64,000 nt of DNA, taken from JANMDU01 sp031375105 (GTDB taxonomy: Bacteria > Pseudomonadota > Gammaproteobacteria > Burkholderiales > Burkholderiaceae_C). Position numbers and translations under genes: made by a program. Numbering within the stretch: the stretch's first letter is position 1; every line of letters starts with the position of its first letter. The notes beneath the pieces were generated by a model. The model made no database searches. It saw nothing but the letters and a program-made list of their open reading frames with translations, and was not told where the DNA came from. The stretch is taken from NCBI GenBank assembly GCA_031375105.1, contig JANMHJ010000066.1, positions 22,088 to 86,087 on the forward strand, given 5' to 3'. Below, piece after piece: positions 51,696 through 60,197 of the stretch.

Positions 51696-52910
51696 TCATT
51701 GACCCAGGTTCGGACTCGGCAGGCGGCCAGGGCGCATCACCGCAAACACAAGTAGCGCGGCAAACGCCAGCCCCGCAGCGAGCAGGAATGCACTGGCCGG
51801 GTTCAGCACCCATAAAGCACCGGCGATCAGCGAGGCGGGCAGATAAATGGCACCCGTCACAAAGTTGTAAAGCCCGATTGCGGACGCTCGCCGCTCGCCC
51901 TCCAGATCGACGATAAACGCCTTGTTTTGCGCCTCGTCTATTGCATAGAAGACACCGTAAAGAAGGAACAGTACAACGATTTCCCACTGGGTGCTGGCAA
52001 ACGCAAAGCCAAGGCTCATCACCAGGTAGGTGGCGTAGCCCAGCATGATCATCCGTGGTCTGCCGACCCGGTCACTCAGCTTGCCGATCAGCGGTGCAGC
52101 AACGACGCACGCAATGTTGAACATGGCATACAGCAGCACCGTGTCTTTGACCGAGAAACCCACGCTGTGGGCCCGCAACATCAAGAATCCGAAGCTGAAA
52201 TAGGCCAGCGAAAAGAGGCCAGCGCTGACCAGATAGCGTTTGAACCCGGGGCTCAGGCTGTGCCAAGTCTGCCGCATGTTCTCACGTGGGCGCTCTGGCG
52301 CAGGCTGGTCCTTAACAAAGCTCAAAGCCACCACGGCCAGAACCGCAGGCACCAACGCCACCCAAAACAGAATACGGTAGGTCGATGCCCCGTCACCCAG
52401 CCACGACAGCAGGCCATACGCTGCCAATGGCCCCAGCACGGCACCCGATTTGTCCAGCGCCTTGTGCACCCCGAAAGCGTAGCCTCGGCTCGCCTTGTCG
52501 GCTACGGCGGACAGCCAGGCATCGCGCGGCGGACCTCGAAAGCCCTTGCCCAGCCGTTCAATGACGCGAAACACCGTCAAGCCCGTAATGGAGCTGCTGA
52601 CCAGCAGGATCACCTTGGCCAGGGTAGAGAAGCCATAGCCAGCCAAAACGAAGATTTTGCGTTTGCCCGTGCGGTCTGACAGCCAGCCTGCGTAGTAGTT
52701 GAGTGACGAGGCTGACAAATCGGCCAGGCCTTCCACCAGACCCAGCAGCGCTGCTGAAGCCCCGGCAACCGTGGTGAAGAAAATCGCAAATACCGAGAAA
52801 ATCATCTCGGAGCTGAGGTCAGTCAAAAAGCTGACCAGCCCAAGCTTGAGCACATCCGGGTGCACGCCCAACTTGGTAGCGACGGCCTCGCGTCTTTGCC
52901 GGGCGTTCAC
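51696..52910 (-). CDS. major facilitator superfamily transporter
   Basis: A 404-residue twelve-helix transporter. Landmarks are LVEGLADLSASSLNYYAGWL, SDRTGKRK, ERLGKGFRGPPRDAWLS and GYAFGVHKALDKSGAVLGPL. The start is GTG 52910, overlapping the VIT1 stop (GTGA), so the two are translationally coupled. A link to metal export is plausible from that pairing but unproven. A 31-base piece of this gene also sits in the mosaic at 41537. Confidence 0.88.
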   Translation of the reverse strand: MNARQRREAVATKLGVHPDVLKLGLVSFLTDLSSEMIFSVFAIFFTTVAGASAALLGLVEGLADLSASSLNYYAGWLSDRTGKRKIFVLAGYGFSTLAKVILLVSSSITGLTVFRVIERLGKGFRGPPRDAWLSAVADKASRGYAFGVHKALDKSGAVLGPLAAYGLLSWLGDGASTYRILFWVALVPAVLAVVALSFVKDQPAPERPRENMRQTWHSLSPGFKRYLVSAGLFSLAYFSFGFLMLRAHSVGFSVKDTVLLYAMFNIACVVAAPLIGKLSDRVGRPRMIMLGYATYLVMSLGFAFASTQWEIVVLFLLYGVFYAIDEAQNKAFIVDLEGERRASAIGLYNFVTGAIYLPASLIAGALWVLNPASAFLLAAGLAFAALLVFAVMRPGRLPSPNLGQ

Positions 52911-53596
52911 ACTACAGTCCCAAAGAGCGAGCCGACACCCGCTGTGATGGCCATGGCCAGCGCCCCCCAGAAGGTTACGCGCCAAGCGCTCGTCCACGGG
53001 TTGGCGCCTCCCGCATTGGCAGCCAGCACACCCAACAGGGCCAGAAAAGCCAAAGACGTAGCCGCGATCCACACGATCAGGTTCGGCCCTGCTGCCAAGG
53101 CCGTGACACCCAAGGGCAGCGCCGCCCCCACGGCAAAACTGGCGGCGGACGAGACCGCTGCTTGAACCGGCCGGGCACTCAGCGCGTCAGAAATGCCCAG
53201 CTCTTCGCGGGCATGCGTACCCAGCGCGTCGTGCTTCATCAACTGGTCTGCCACCTGCCGCGCTAGGGCTGCGTCCAGCCCGCGCGTCACGTAGATGGCC
53301 GCCAGCTCCCGGTGCTCGGCAGCCGGGTCTTTTTCAAGCTCGGCACGCTCGCGGGCTAGGTCGGCTTTCTCGGTATCGGCCTGAGAATGCACCGACACAT
53401 ACTCCCCCGCTGCCATCGACATGGCGCCCGCCACCAGCCCCGCGACCCCGGTCAGCAGCAGACTGCTTTGGTTCGCACTCGCGGCCGCCACGCCCACAAT
53501 CAGGCTGGCAGTGGAAACAATGCCGTCGTTGGCACCCAGCACTGCCGCACGCAACCAGCCGATACGCGAGGTGCGGTGTCTTTCAATATGTCTCAT
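52907..53596 (-). CDS. VIT1/CCC1-family iron/manganese transporter
   Basis: A 229-residue membrane protein. It has the family start GWLRAAVLGANDGIVSTASL, GAMSMAAGEYVSVHSQADTE and acidic helices (ERAELEKDPAAEH) that bind metal at the membrane face, then paired C-terminal helices. VIT1/CCC1 proteins move Fe(II) or Mn(II) out of the cytoplasm. Its stop overlaps the GTG start of the MFS gene. Confidence 0.92.
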   Translation of the reverse strand: MRHIERHRTSRIGWLRAAVLGANDGIVSTASLIVGVAAASANQSSLLLTGVAGLVAGAMSMAAGEYVSVHSQADTEKADLARERAELEKDPAAEHRELAAIYVTRGLDAALARQVADQLMKHDALGTHAREELGISDALSARPVQAAVSSAASFAVGAALPLGVTALAAGPNLIVWIAATSLAFLALLGVLAANAGGANPWTSAWRVTFWGALAMAITAGVGSLFGTVV

Positions 53597-53647
53597 AGAA
53601 AATTCATCTTTCGAAACAGTGACGGGGCCAGGTGGTAGTACCCCTGG

Positions 53648-53974
53648 TCAATGCGCAAGCGCCTGTTCCAGTTGCGCCTTGTTCATGCTTGAGCGCCCCA
53701 CGACGTTGCGATGCCTAGCTTCGTTGCGCAGCTGTGCCACGGTGCGCCCACCGGCTCCTTGGTGCGATCGGAGGCCGCCACGCCGCCTCGCTGGCATGTC
53801 GTTGATCGATGATGCACTCGCCTCTACAGATTCACCATGTTGTGCGCGCTCCTTGTTCACGGTGCGGGCAGCAATTTCTTCGGCTAAGGACTCACTCTGT
53901 CCGCGCGCCAGCACGCTGTCTTTAATGTGCTGGTATTGAAGCTTGCGCTTTGCGCTCCACTCGGTTGAAGGCAT
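53648..53974 (-). CDS. DUF7218/Rho_N-like small protein, copy 2
   Basis: A 108-residue copy of the protein at 44748, with changes such as AGRRGG to ARRRGG and AKQRGIAG to ARHRNVVG. It lies 51 bases upstream of the VIT1 gene's start end on the same strand, with the M23 gene beyond its 5' region. The same gene neighbours (M23 3' end, repeat copy) flank copy 1, so a segment of about 700 bases was duplicated. Confidence 0.75.
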   Translation of the reverse strand: MPSTEWSAKRKLQYQHIKDSVLARGQSESLAEEIAARTVNKERAQHGESVEASASSINDMPARRRGGLRSHQGAGGRTVAQLRNEARHRNVVGRSSMNKAQLEQALAH

Positions 53975-54025
53975 GATGGTGGCTTTCAAACAATGTAGTG
54001 GACATCGCTTGCGGCATTCGAGTCT

Positions 54026-54039
54026 GTGCGATGCCGCAC
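54026..54039. promoter_or_regulatory. palindromic site upstream of DUF7218 copy 2
   Basis: GTGCGATGCCGCAC, in the same place relative to the start as the sites at 45126 and 62983. Confidence 0.45.
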
Positions 54040-54097
54040 GGTATAGGCGGGATCCAGAGTAACGCTTAACGCGTTTTGCAATGCAGCCGATAATTCA

Positions 54098-54160
54098 TGC
54101 ATAAATATGCCACTGGCGCAATTAAATAGTGCGGTAGCAGCTATTAATTAAATAGCGTTC
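54098..54160 (-). repeat. dispersed palindromic repeat after DUF7218 copy 2
   Basis: On the minus strand it reads GCTATTTAATTAATAGC, then TGCTACCGCAC, TATTTAATTGCGCCAG and TGGCATATTTATG. Aligned with the copy at 45192. Confidence 0.75.
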
Positions 54161-54197
54161 ACTGCATTTTTACTGTTCTATCACTGAATATACGGAT

Positions 54198-55145
54198 TCA
54201 AGGGGCGGTCACCCTGTCACCTCTCACCACAAACCGCCCTTCAAAACTAACGGGCAACGGGTTGCCAGAAAGAGGCGCGTTGGCAGGTCCCGCCTGCTGG
54301 GCATGGATATGCAGGTGCGGCTCGCCAGTATTGCCAGAGTTGCCGACATTCGCAAGATGCTGGCCAACGGCCAATTGTTGACCTACAGCGGCTCTCAAGC
54401 TGCCTGGCTTGAGGTGGCCCAACAACACGTCGGCATCCTTGCAGCGCAGCAGCACATGGTTACCCGCCATATGCTCGCGGTCCATTTGCGGCACCGGCAT
54501 GTCTGGCAGGCCGTCAAGAGCGATAAGTACAACGCCACGGCAGGGCGCGTAAACGGGTACGTCATAAATGTCGTAAGCACCAGGTTCGGGTGGCTGTAAA
54601 CCGTTGGCGCGAAGCCCCCATCCATCGAGTTTGACGATATCCACGCCATACGATTGCCCACGGTAGGGCTTAAAACGCGCCATGCGGGCGTCCAGCGTCA
54701 TCAAGTGCGGGTTGACGCTTAAATGACTGCCGCCGTTGACCACCAAGTACGTGCCGTGCTTGAGTGGAAACGCCAGCTCAACCACAGCGCCCGCCTGCGG
54801 CACGCGGCCAGTTAATGCACTTGCTGACTGAACCACACCCCAGCCGCTGATAGCCATAAATGCAGCCATGACAACCCAGCCTCCCCAGCCAGACGGAAAC
54901 CATGCAGCGAAAGGCAGGCGCCGCCGCATACCTCGCAAAGCCGCCAATAGCAACAGTGCGCCAAAAGCCCAAGGCGCCCACCAAGGCGGGAAAAGCCACA
55001 GTCCCGTCAAGCTGACCGCAAACAATGCAAGTGCCGTGGCAAGGACTTGAACGTAAAACACCGTAGCGCTGCGTGGCGGGGCAAAGGCCAACCATCCAAT
55101 AAGTAGCAATGGCAGCGTCAGCTGAAGAGCAAAAATTGGCACCAT
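54198..55145 (-). CDS. M23/LytM-like membrane protein
   Basis: A 315-residue protein with about four N-terminal membrane helices (residues 5-115) and a C-terminal peptidase-M23-like domain. The HxH pair is in GEPHLHIHAQ and the upstream metal region reads GQSYGVDIVKLD, where the usual first His is not seen. So catalysis is uncertain, as in several M23-like scaffolds. ATG 55145 is chosen; it is 5 bases from the CPBP gene. A broken partial copy exists at 45259. Confidence 0.78.
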   Translation of the reverse strand: MVPIFALQLTLPLLLIGWLAFAPPRSATVFYVQVLATALALFAVSLTGLWLFPPWWAPWAFGALLLLAALRGMRRRLPFAAWFPSGWGGWVVMAAFMAISGWGVVQSASALTGRVPQAGAVVELAFPLKHGTYLVVNGGSHLSVNPHLMTLDARMARFKPYRGQSYGVDIVKLDGWGLRANGLQPPEPGAYDIYDVPVYAPCRGVVLIALDGLPDMPVPQMDREHMAGNHVLLRCKDADVLLGHLKPGSLRAAVGQQLAVGQHLANVGNSGNTGEPHLHIHAQQAGPANAPLSGNPLPVSFEGRFVVRGDRVTAP

Positions 55146-55150
55146 GGTCT

Positions 55151-55951
55151 TTAAAACTCCGGTCGTGGGTGCGCAGCGCCTTGGCCAGCCTGTCTTGAGA
55201 GCGTTCTCGGCCCCCAAACCACGATGACCAGTAAGGCTATGCCCGCCATCACGAGGCTGGCAAGACGCATATCGAAATGGGATCCGTCAATTGGAAACAG
55301 GATGTAGGCAAGGTTCAACGTGGCGTGAAACAGCGCGGCTACAAACACGCTTTTTCCGGTGTTGTTGTAAAGCCAGACCGTAAAAATTCGAAATGTCAGT
55401 GCATATAAACACCACCAGGCAATCCATGTCGGGGAGCGGCCCATCAGTAGTAGCGGCGTGAGATGCCAAGCGATACCCGCCAGCCCCAGCAGCAGAGCTG
55501 CACCCAATGCGCCCCAGCGCGCTTGCATCGGCTCAAGCGCATAGCCTGACCAGCCCAACTCTTCACCCAAGGCTTCGACAAAGAAGGCGATGAACATCAG
55601 CAGCGCAATAAACAGATGAAATTGCGCTGCGGGCAGCGGCAGGCTCATCCAGCGCATCAGTCCGTAAACCACCAGGCTGACTACGGGCAACAAAAATAGA
55701 ACAGGCACAAGCCAGCGCTTGGATTTGATGCGTTTGAAATCAAAAGATCGCATAAGCAGCGCCCGCGCGCCCGCGGCTCCTCCATCCCGGTAAACCAGTA
55801 TCACCGCCGCGCTCATGGGACAAAAGCCCATCAGCGCACTCACCGAAAGCCCCGGCATCAACTGCAAGTTAGTTGTAGCGCCTAGCAGCCAAAACGGCAG
55901 AGAAAGGCTGAGTACCAGCGCGAAGAACGGTAGTGATGATCTTTGCTTCAT
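55151..55951 (-). CDS. CPBP-family intramembrane metalloprotease 1
   Basis: A 266-residue membrane protein with about eight helices. The Abi/CPBP motifs are EALGEELGWSGYALEP (motif 1, Glu-Glu), WHLTPLLLMG (motif 2) and FHATLN (motif 3). Members cleave substrates in the membrane or act in bacteriocin self-protection. Its start overlaps the stop of the next paralogue (ATGA). Confidence 0.85.
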   Translation of the reverse strand: MKQRSSLPFFALVLSLSLPFWLLGATTNLQLMPGLSVSALMGFCPMSAAVILVYRDGGAAGARALLMRSFDFKRIKSKRWLVPVLFLLPVVSLVVYGLMRWMSLPLPAAQFHLFIALLMFIAFFVEALGEELGWSGYALEPMQARWGALGAALLLGLAGIAWHLTPLLLMGRSPTWIAWWCLYALTFRIFTVWLYNNTGKSVFVAALFHATLNLAYILFPIDGSHFDMRLASLVMAGIALLVIVVWGPRTLSRQAGQGAAHPRPEF

Positions 55952-56814
55952 GGTTCGTGGTCGTCGACAACTTCGCGCGAAGCCACCGGGTTGAGTAGCA
56001 TGCCGGCCTTTGTTGGCTTATGTTCAATTCGCCACCAAAAAGCCGCGACGACTGCGCCCCACACCATTACCCCCGTGCCAACGATGGCTGCTGGCAATCC
56101 TGTGCCTATTTCCGTGGCTACCATCATGTTGTACGCCGCATGCCACAGCGCCACACAAAGTATGCTGTGACCGGTGGCAAGGTACACCTGCGCCAACACG
56201 AAGGCGCCACAGCCGAGTGCAAACAGCCAGCCAATGAGGATCGGCCCCACCATCGCGGTCATGCTGGGGATTAGCCAGAACAGCGGCAAATGCCACAGCG
56301 ACCACAGAAGCCCTACCCATAGTGCTGCCCGAGATCGGCCGTATTTCGGCAAGAGGCGCTCGCTAAGAAAGCCGCGCCATCCGGTTTCCTCTCCAAACCC
56401 GTTGACAACAATGACGACTGCCAGCACACCGACCAGCGGCCAGTGTTCTGGCAGCCCAGGAAAACGTGCAAATGAGTTGGCCGAGGGGATTGGTTTTCCC
56501 AAGATATACATTACCGCGAATGCCGCTGCGCCCAGCGCCAGCGGCGACAAAGCCAGAATCAGTTTCGAGCGCCACGATGGCCCCAGATAGAACATTCGCC
56601 CGAAGAGTTCGCGCAAGCCCCTGCGCCCCTCGATCACGGCGGTGACGGTGATGGCCGCGAGCATGGGGCCCAGAAAACCGGGAAAGTGGGTCACGCCGCT
56701 GCCAGGCTCAACACGCAGACCCAGCGTCAACAGCGTAAGCCAGTAGCCCCACGACAACAGTAAAGTGACCCCGTAAAACGAAAGCAAAGGCCGTTTTGCA
56801 ATCCAGGTTCGCAT
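55948..56814 (-). CDS. CPBP-family intramembrane metalloprotease 2
   Basis: A 288-residue paralogue with motif 1 GFGEETGWRGFLSERLLP, motif 2 WHLPLFWLIPS and motif 3 WHAAYNMM. Co-translated with CPBP 1 through a 4-base overlap. The upstream gap holds only 60 bases to the VOC gene. Confidence 0.87.
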   Translation of the reverse strand: MRTWIAKRPLLSFYGVTLLLSWGYWLTLLTLGLRVEPGSGVTHFPGFLGPMLAAITVTAVIEGRRGLRELFGRMFYLGPSWRSKLILALSPLALGAAAFAVMYILGKPIPSANSFARFPGLPEHWPLVGVLAVVIVVNGFGEETGWRGFLSERLLPKYGRSRAALWVGLLWSLWHLPLFWLIPSMTAMVGPILIGWLFALGCGAFVLAQVYLATGHSILCVALWHAAYNMMVATEIGTGLPAAIVGTGVMVWGAVVAAFWWRIEHKPTKAGMLLNPVASREVVDDHEP

Positions 56815-56874
56815 GATGTCTATGCCTACCTGCCTGCCATCGTTCGCTGCCCTTGCGGGAATAGCCAGCCACTT

Positions 56875-57303
56875 TCACCACGGGTCATAGCTGCCGAAGC
56901 TCCATAGATGCCCTTCCAAGTCGTAGCAGCTAAAGTCACAGCCCCCGTAGTCTTCGTCCTTGATCTCGGTGGCAATCTTGGCACCAGCGGCCTTGGAGTT
57001 GGCGTATACCGCATCGACATCGGTCACGACGATGTAAGCGGTCTGTGTCTGCGCGCCCCCTAATTCATCGGGCTGCTTCATCAGGCGACCCAACGGCGTT
57101 TCGGTCTTCGGCACCGACGCCAGCATAATCATCCCATTGCCGAAGGTGAGCTGCGCGTGAGTGATGCCACCGTCCTCGTTAGCGACGACAAGGTGCTTCT
57201 CGAAGCCGAAAGCGTTACACAGCCACTCGATGGCGACCGGCGCGTCGCGGTAACGAAGGACAGGAATGATGGTTGCTTTGGTGTTCTTTGCAAGACTGGG
57301 CAT
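56875..57303 (-). CDS. VOC/glyoxalase-like protein
   Basis: A 142-residue vicinal-oxygen-chelate fold protein: ATIIPVLRYRDAPVAIEWL, HAQLTFGNGMIMLAS and DFSCYDLEGHLWSFGSYDPW. Two beta-alpha-beta units are visible, with His and Glu at plausible metal positions. It resembles PhnB-like or resistance-type VOC proteins; substrate unknown. ATG 57303 (MPSLAKNT) is chosen over a start 12 codons upstream. Confidence 0.85.
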   Translation of the reverse strand: MPSLAKNTKATIIPVLRYRDAPVAIEWLCNAFGFEKHLVVANEDGGITHAQLTFGNGMIMLASVPKTETPLGRLMKQPDELGGAQTQTAYIVVTDVDAVYANSKAAGAKIATEIKDEDYGGCDFSCYDLEGHLWSFGSYDPW

Positions 57304-57423
57304 GTTGGCGTCCTTTCGCGAGATGTAAGCAGTCAACATTCACCGCCGCATTTGCTTGCATTGTTTTTTAAGTTTCGCCCAGAATGAGTTGGCTCGTCTG
57401 TTCGCTGCCGCACACAGGCAGCT

Positions 57424-58395
57424 TCATGGTTTGGCCGGCAGCAGAAGCAGCTTGACAATCTCCGCCATCACCTCGTTATCGTGTCCCACCCAAACATGAC
57501 CGCCGTGCTCAAAACCTACGAATTTCGCACCTTTGATCTGGCTTGCGGTGTACTCCGAGCTGGCGTAGGTGCCAAAACCGTCATCACGCACACTGATGAT
57601 AAGCGTCGGAGCGCGAACGGTCTCGAGGGCAGATGGGCCGAGACTTTTACCCAGAACCGAGTCGCTGCGCAAGCCTGCGGCGCGTGCGGAGACGGGCAGT
57701 ACGTGGTCGAGTATGGCGTTGATGCGTGCGCGCTCTTCGAGGCTGGCATTGCGCACTTGCTCAGGCGGCGTGGCCAGTACGTATTGGATGACTTGATCTC
57801 TTGCGACGTGAAGCGCGGCCCAGAATAAAAAGTCTGAACCAATCAGCCGCATCAACAGCGCCTCAGCCCACGGCGCCAATGGCTTGGCTGAGTCTGCAGA
57901 TGTGCTGGGTTTGTAGGCCAGCGGCACCAGCAATACCAGCGCACTGACACGATCCGGGTGGCGAATGGCCATCTGCAATGCCGACGGACCGCCAGCTGAG
58001 CCACCCGCAACGGCTGCCTGCGCTATGCCCAGCGCATCAAGCAGACACACATGCGCATCAGCCTGCGCAGCCGGTGACGCGTCAGCAGGCATGGGTGTGC
58101 GCAGGTAGCCGAAGCGCGACATGGCAATAACGCGGATACCGCGCTGTGCCAACTTGCCTGCAAATGCCATGCCTTGGTCATGCCCGCCACCGCTGCCGTG
58201 AACCATCAGCAACGGCGTGCCAGTGCCCGCCTCCTGGTATTCAATCGGGCCGCAGCGCGTGGTGATCAAGACGCTGCCTTGAGCAGACTTTGCGAGAGCC
58301 GCCTTGATGTCGCGGTCAAAGCGCCAGCCTATCCACCCAGCGGCAATAGCCACCGTAAACAAGCCTGACATCAGCAATAGACTGGAACGCTTCAT
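57424..58395 (-). CDS. alpha/beta hydrolase, membrane-anchored or secreted
   Basis: A 323-residue hydrolase with an N-terminal hydrophobic segment (LLLMSGLFTVAIAAGWIGW). The oxyanion-loop motif is MVHGSGGGHDQGM, the nucleophile elbow AVAGGSAGGPSAL, the acid near ISVRDDGFGT and the His in FEHGGHVWVGH. ATG 58395 overlaps the CPBP 3 stop (ATGA). Substrate unknown. Confidence 0.87.
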   Translation of the reverse strand: MKRSSLLLMSGLFTVAIAAGWIGWRFDRDIKAALAKSAQGSVLITTRCGPIEYQEAGTGTPLLMVHGSGGGHDQGMAFAGKLAQRGIRVIAMSRFGYLRTPMPADASPAAQADAHVCLLDALGIAQAAVAGGSAGGPSALQMAIRHPDRVSALVLLVPLAYKPSTSADSAKPLAPWAEALLMRLIGSDFLFWAALHVARDQVIQYVLATPPEQVRNASLEERARINAILDHVLPVSARAAGLRSDSVLGKSLGPSALETVRAPTLIISVRDDGFGTYASSEYTASQIKGAKFVGFEHGGHVWVGHDNEVMAEIVKLLLLPAKP

Positions 58396-59195
58396 GAGCG
58401 TAAGCCCACCAGTGCGTGGCTGGAGTTAGTCCGCAAAAGCAGCCAAATCGCAGCAATGAGTACCAGGCCGATCACCGTGAAGTAAGGTCGTTGGTCTGCG
58501 TCGGATGGCAAGACGGGAACGAGAAACGGCCATGCGTTTGATGCGGTATGCAGCACCAATGCGGGCAGCACGCTCCACCTTGTCCGATTAAAAAGCCAGG
58601 CGTAAAAAACTGACGTCGCGATGATCAACACGAAAAACGCAGCCATTGAGCCCTGATTTTGAGATGAGCCCGTAACGAAAAACAGCGGTAAGTGCCACAC
58701 CCCCCAGATCGCCCCCAAAGCAAGACTGGCGCTGCGCCAGCCAAGACGCTCTTGCATGACAGGTAGCGCGTACCCACGCCAACCAAATTCCTCACCCAGC
58801 GGCCCACCGACCAAAAACACCAAACCAAAATTTGCGATCAACAAGCCGATATGACCCATCGCAGGAGACGGCGGCACACTGCCGCCCAGCGCCATGTGAA
58901 TAGCGGCCGCAAGCGTTAAAACCCCCAGCGGCGCCAGAAAAGCAAGCATCATCCAGCCCCAGTTGCCTCGCCATTGCAGACACCGCCTAAGCCAGCTGCT
59001 CAAGCCCGCCCGCCCGCCTGTCACTCCAACCAGAGTTACTGCCGCCAGACTAGGCCCAAAGCCACCCAAGAAAAAAAGCGCGCTGGATGCGTAACTTGAA
59101 TCGGCCTTGACGCTTGGCGTCAGTAGCCAGCAAGTCCAAGACCACGCAAAGGTTAGGGCAAAGTAGATCACGAGGTGTCTTGTTGAGGGCGTCAT
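58392..59195 (-). CDS. CPBP-family intramembrane metalloprotease 3
   Basis: A 267-residue paralogue with motif 1 GPLGEEFGWRGYALPVMQ, motif 2 WHLPLFFVTGS and motif 3 VLHTASNAW. ATG 59195 (MTPSTRHLV) is chosen. It shares a 4-base overlap with the hydrolase downstream. Three paralogues within 4 kb is unusual. Confidence 0.87.
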   Translation of the reverse strand: MTPSTRHLVIYFALTFAWSWTCWLLTPSVKADSSYASSALFFLGGFGPSLAAVTLVGVTGGRAGLSSWLRRCLQWRGNWGWMMLAFLAPLGVLTLAAAIHMALGGSVPPSPAMGHIGLLIANFGLVFLVGGPLGEEFGWRGYALPVMQERLGWRSASLALGAIWGVWHLPLFFVTGSSQNQGSMAAFFVLIIATSVFYAWLFNRTRWSVLPALVLHTASNAWPFLVPVLPSDADQRPYFTVIGLVLIAAIWLLLRTNSSHALVGLRS

Positions 59196-59255
59196 TGCGA
59201 TTGACTCAGGTCGGAGCTGACATACTTTTCGCAGCAGCAATACGGTCAGAGCGGC

Positions 59256-59474
59256 CTATGTCCCGCGCCGTTTGAAAGACCAAAACACAGCGAAACCGCC
59301 CACCGCGAGCACACCGGCTCCGATGAGTGCCCATGTCGTCGATGGCCCCTGCAGGGGAGCGCAATCCGCAAAACAGAGAATCGGCCGCATGTGTACGACT
59401 CCTAGTCCCTGGAGCAACCAAAGCCCCCCTAGCAACACGGCAATAAAACCGGTGAAAAGAGATACTTTTTTCAT
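59256..59474 (-). CDS. small two-helix membrane protein
   Basis: A 72-residue protein with helices at about 5-25 and 46-66 around a Cys-containing loop (ILCFADCAPLQG), and a basic tail. A GA-rich stretch (AAAGGACCG) precedes ATG 59474. No family recognised; gene order suggests it belongs to the array. Confidence 0.6.
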   Translation of the reverse strand: MKKVSLFTGFIAVLLGGLWLLQGLGVVHMRPILCFADCAPLQGPSTTWALIGAGVLAVGGFAVFWSFKRRGT

Positions 59475-59531
59475 CGAGACGGTCCTTTCTGTGGGCCTAA
59501 CTCTTTGAGAGGCCGAGTATTGAAAAATGCT

Positions 59532-60197
59532 TCATGACGCTTTACCGGATGTGGCCACCAAGTCTTTTGATTGCACGACTAGCAACACACCCAAAACTCC
59601 CGCAACAAGCAAGCCTAAATCAGCAGTAACATCGAATACGAATGCCGCTTGGCTACCCACGAAGCACCACAAGACAGGAACCACGAACGGGCTGCGTGGA
59701 TAAGGCTTGACTAGAAACGCGAGCAATCCAATGGTGAAAAGGGTGGAGGGGCAAGGAAGCCCAAAGGTTGGAAAAGCCGGGTAGTGGTGTCCGGACAAGT
59801 AAGTCCACGCAGGGTATATTAACAGTGCAAACATCAGCAGACCCCATCCTGCCCAAAAGCGCCAGCCATTGGTGATTCCAGTCGGTTTGAAAATCAATCT
59901 GCGTCGAACCACGCCTTGCCAAAAGAACACCGCCGCGCCCGCCATAAACACGGCTGCAAACCCATACGCCAGTGGATTGATCGCCGTGAAGAATGCCAAG
60001 TGGTAGGCCAGCGCCTGCCAAACCCACAAAAATGTGAGGATGGCTGAGATGCCAACACTGGCATTTTTGCGTTGCCTGATCAGCAGCACAACGGCCAGCA
60101 CAGCCAACGCCAGCAGCGCCACTTGCACAGGCCAAACCGCCAAGTTGTAGGCGGTGAACACGCCATAAAACTCTGCAACAGTGAAGGGTATGTTCAT
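59532..60197 (-). CDS. DUF6064-family membrane protein
   Basis: A 221-residue membrane protein with about seven helices. It starts NIPFTVAEFYGVFTAYNLAV and has FLWVWQALAYHLAFFTAINP, YPAFPTFGLPCPSTLFTIG and FVGSQAAFVFDV, features of DUF6064. Function is unknown. ATG 60197 overlaps the upstream gene's stop (ATGA). Confidence 0.82.
   Translation of the reverse strand: MNIPFTVAEFYGVFTAYNLAVWPVQVALLALAVLAVVLLIRQRKNASVGISAILTFLWVWQALAYHLAFFTAINPLAYGFAAVFMAGAAVFFWQGVVRRRLIFKPTGITNGWRFWAGWGLLMFALLIYPAWTYLSGHHYPAFPTFGLPCPSTLFTIGLLAFLVKPYPRSPFVVPVLWCFVGSQAAFVFDVTADLGLLVAGVLGVLLVVQSKDLVATSGKAS

Noticed and set aside
53421..53939. A 172-codon plus-strand frame across the VIT1 and DUF7218 genes
   Set aside because: Antisense of two supported genes. 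Its similarity to the frame at 44779 only reflects the duplicated segment.
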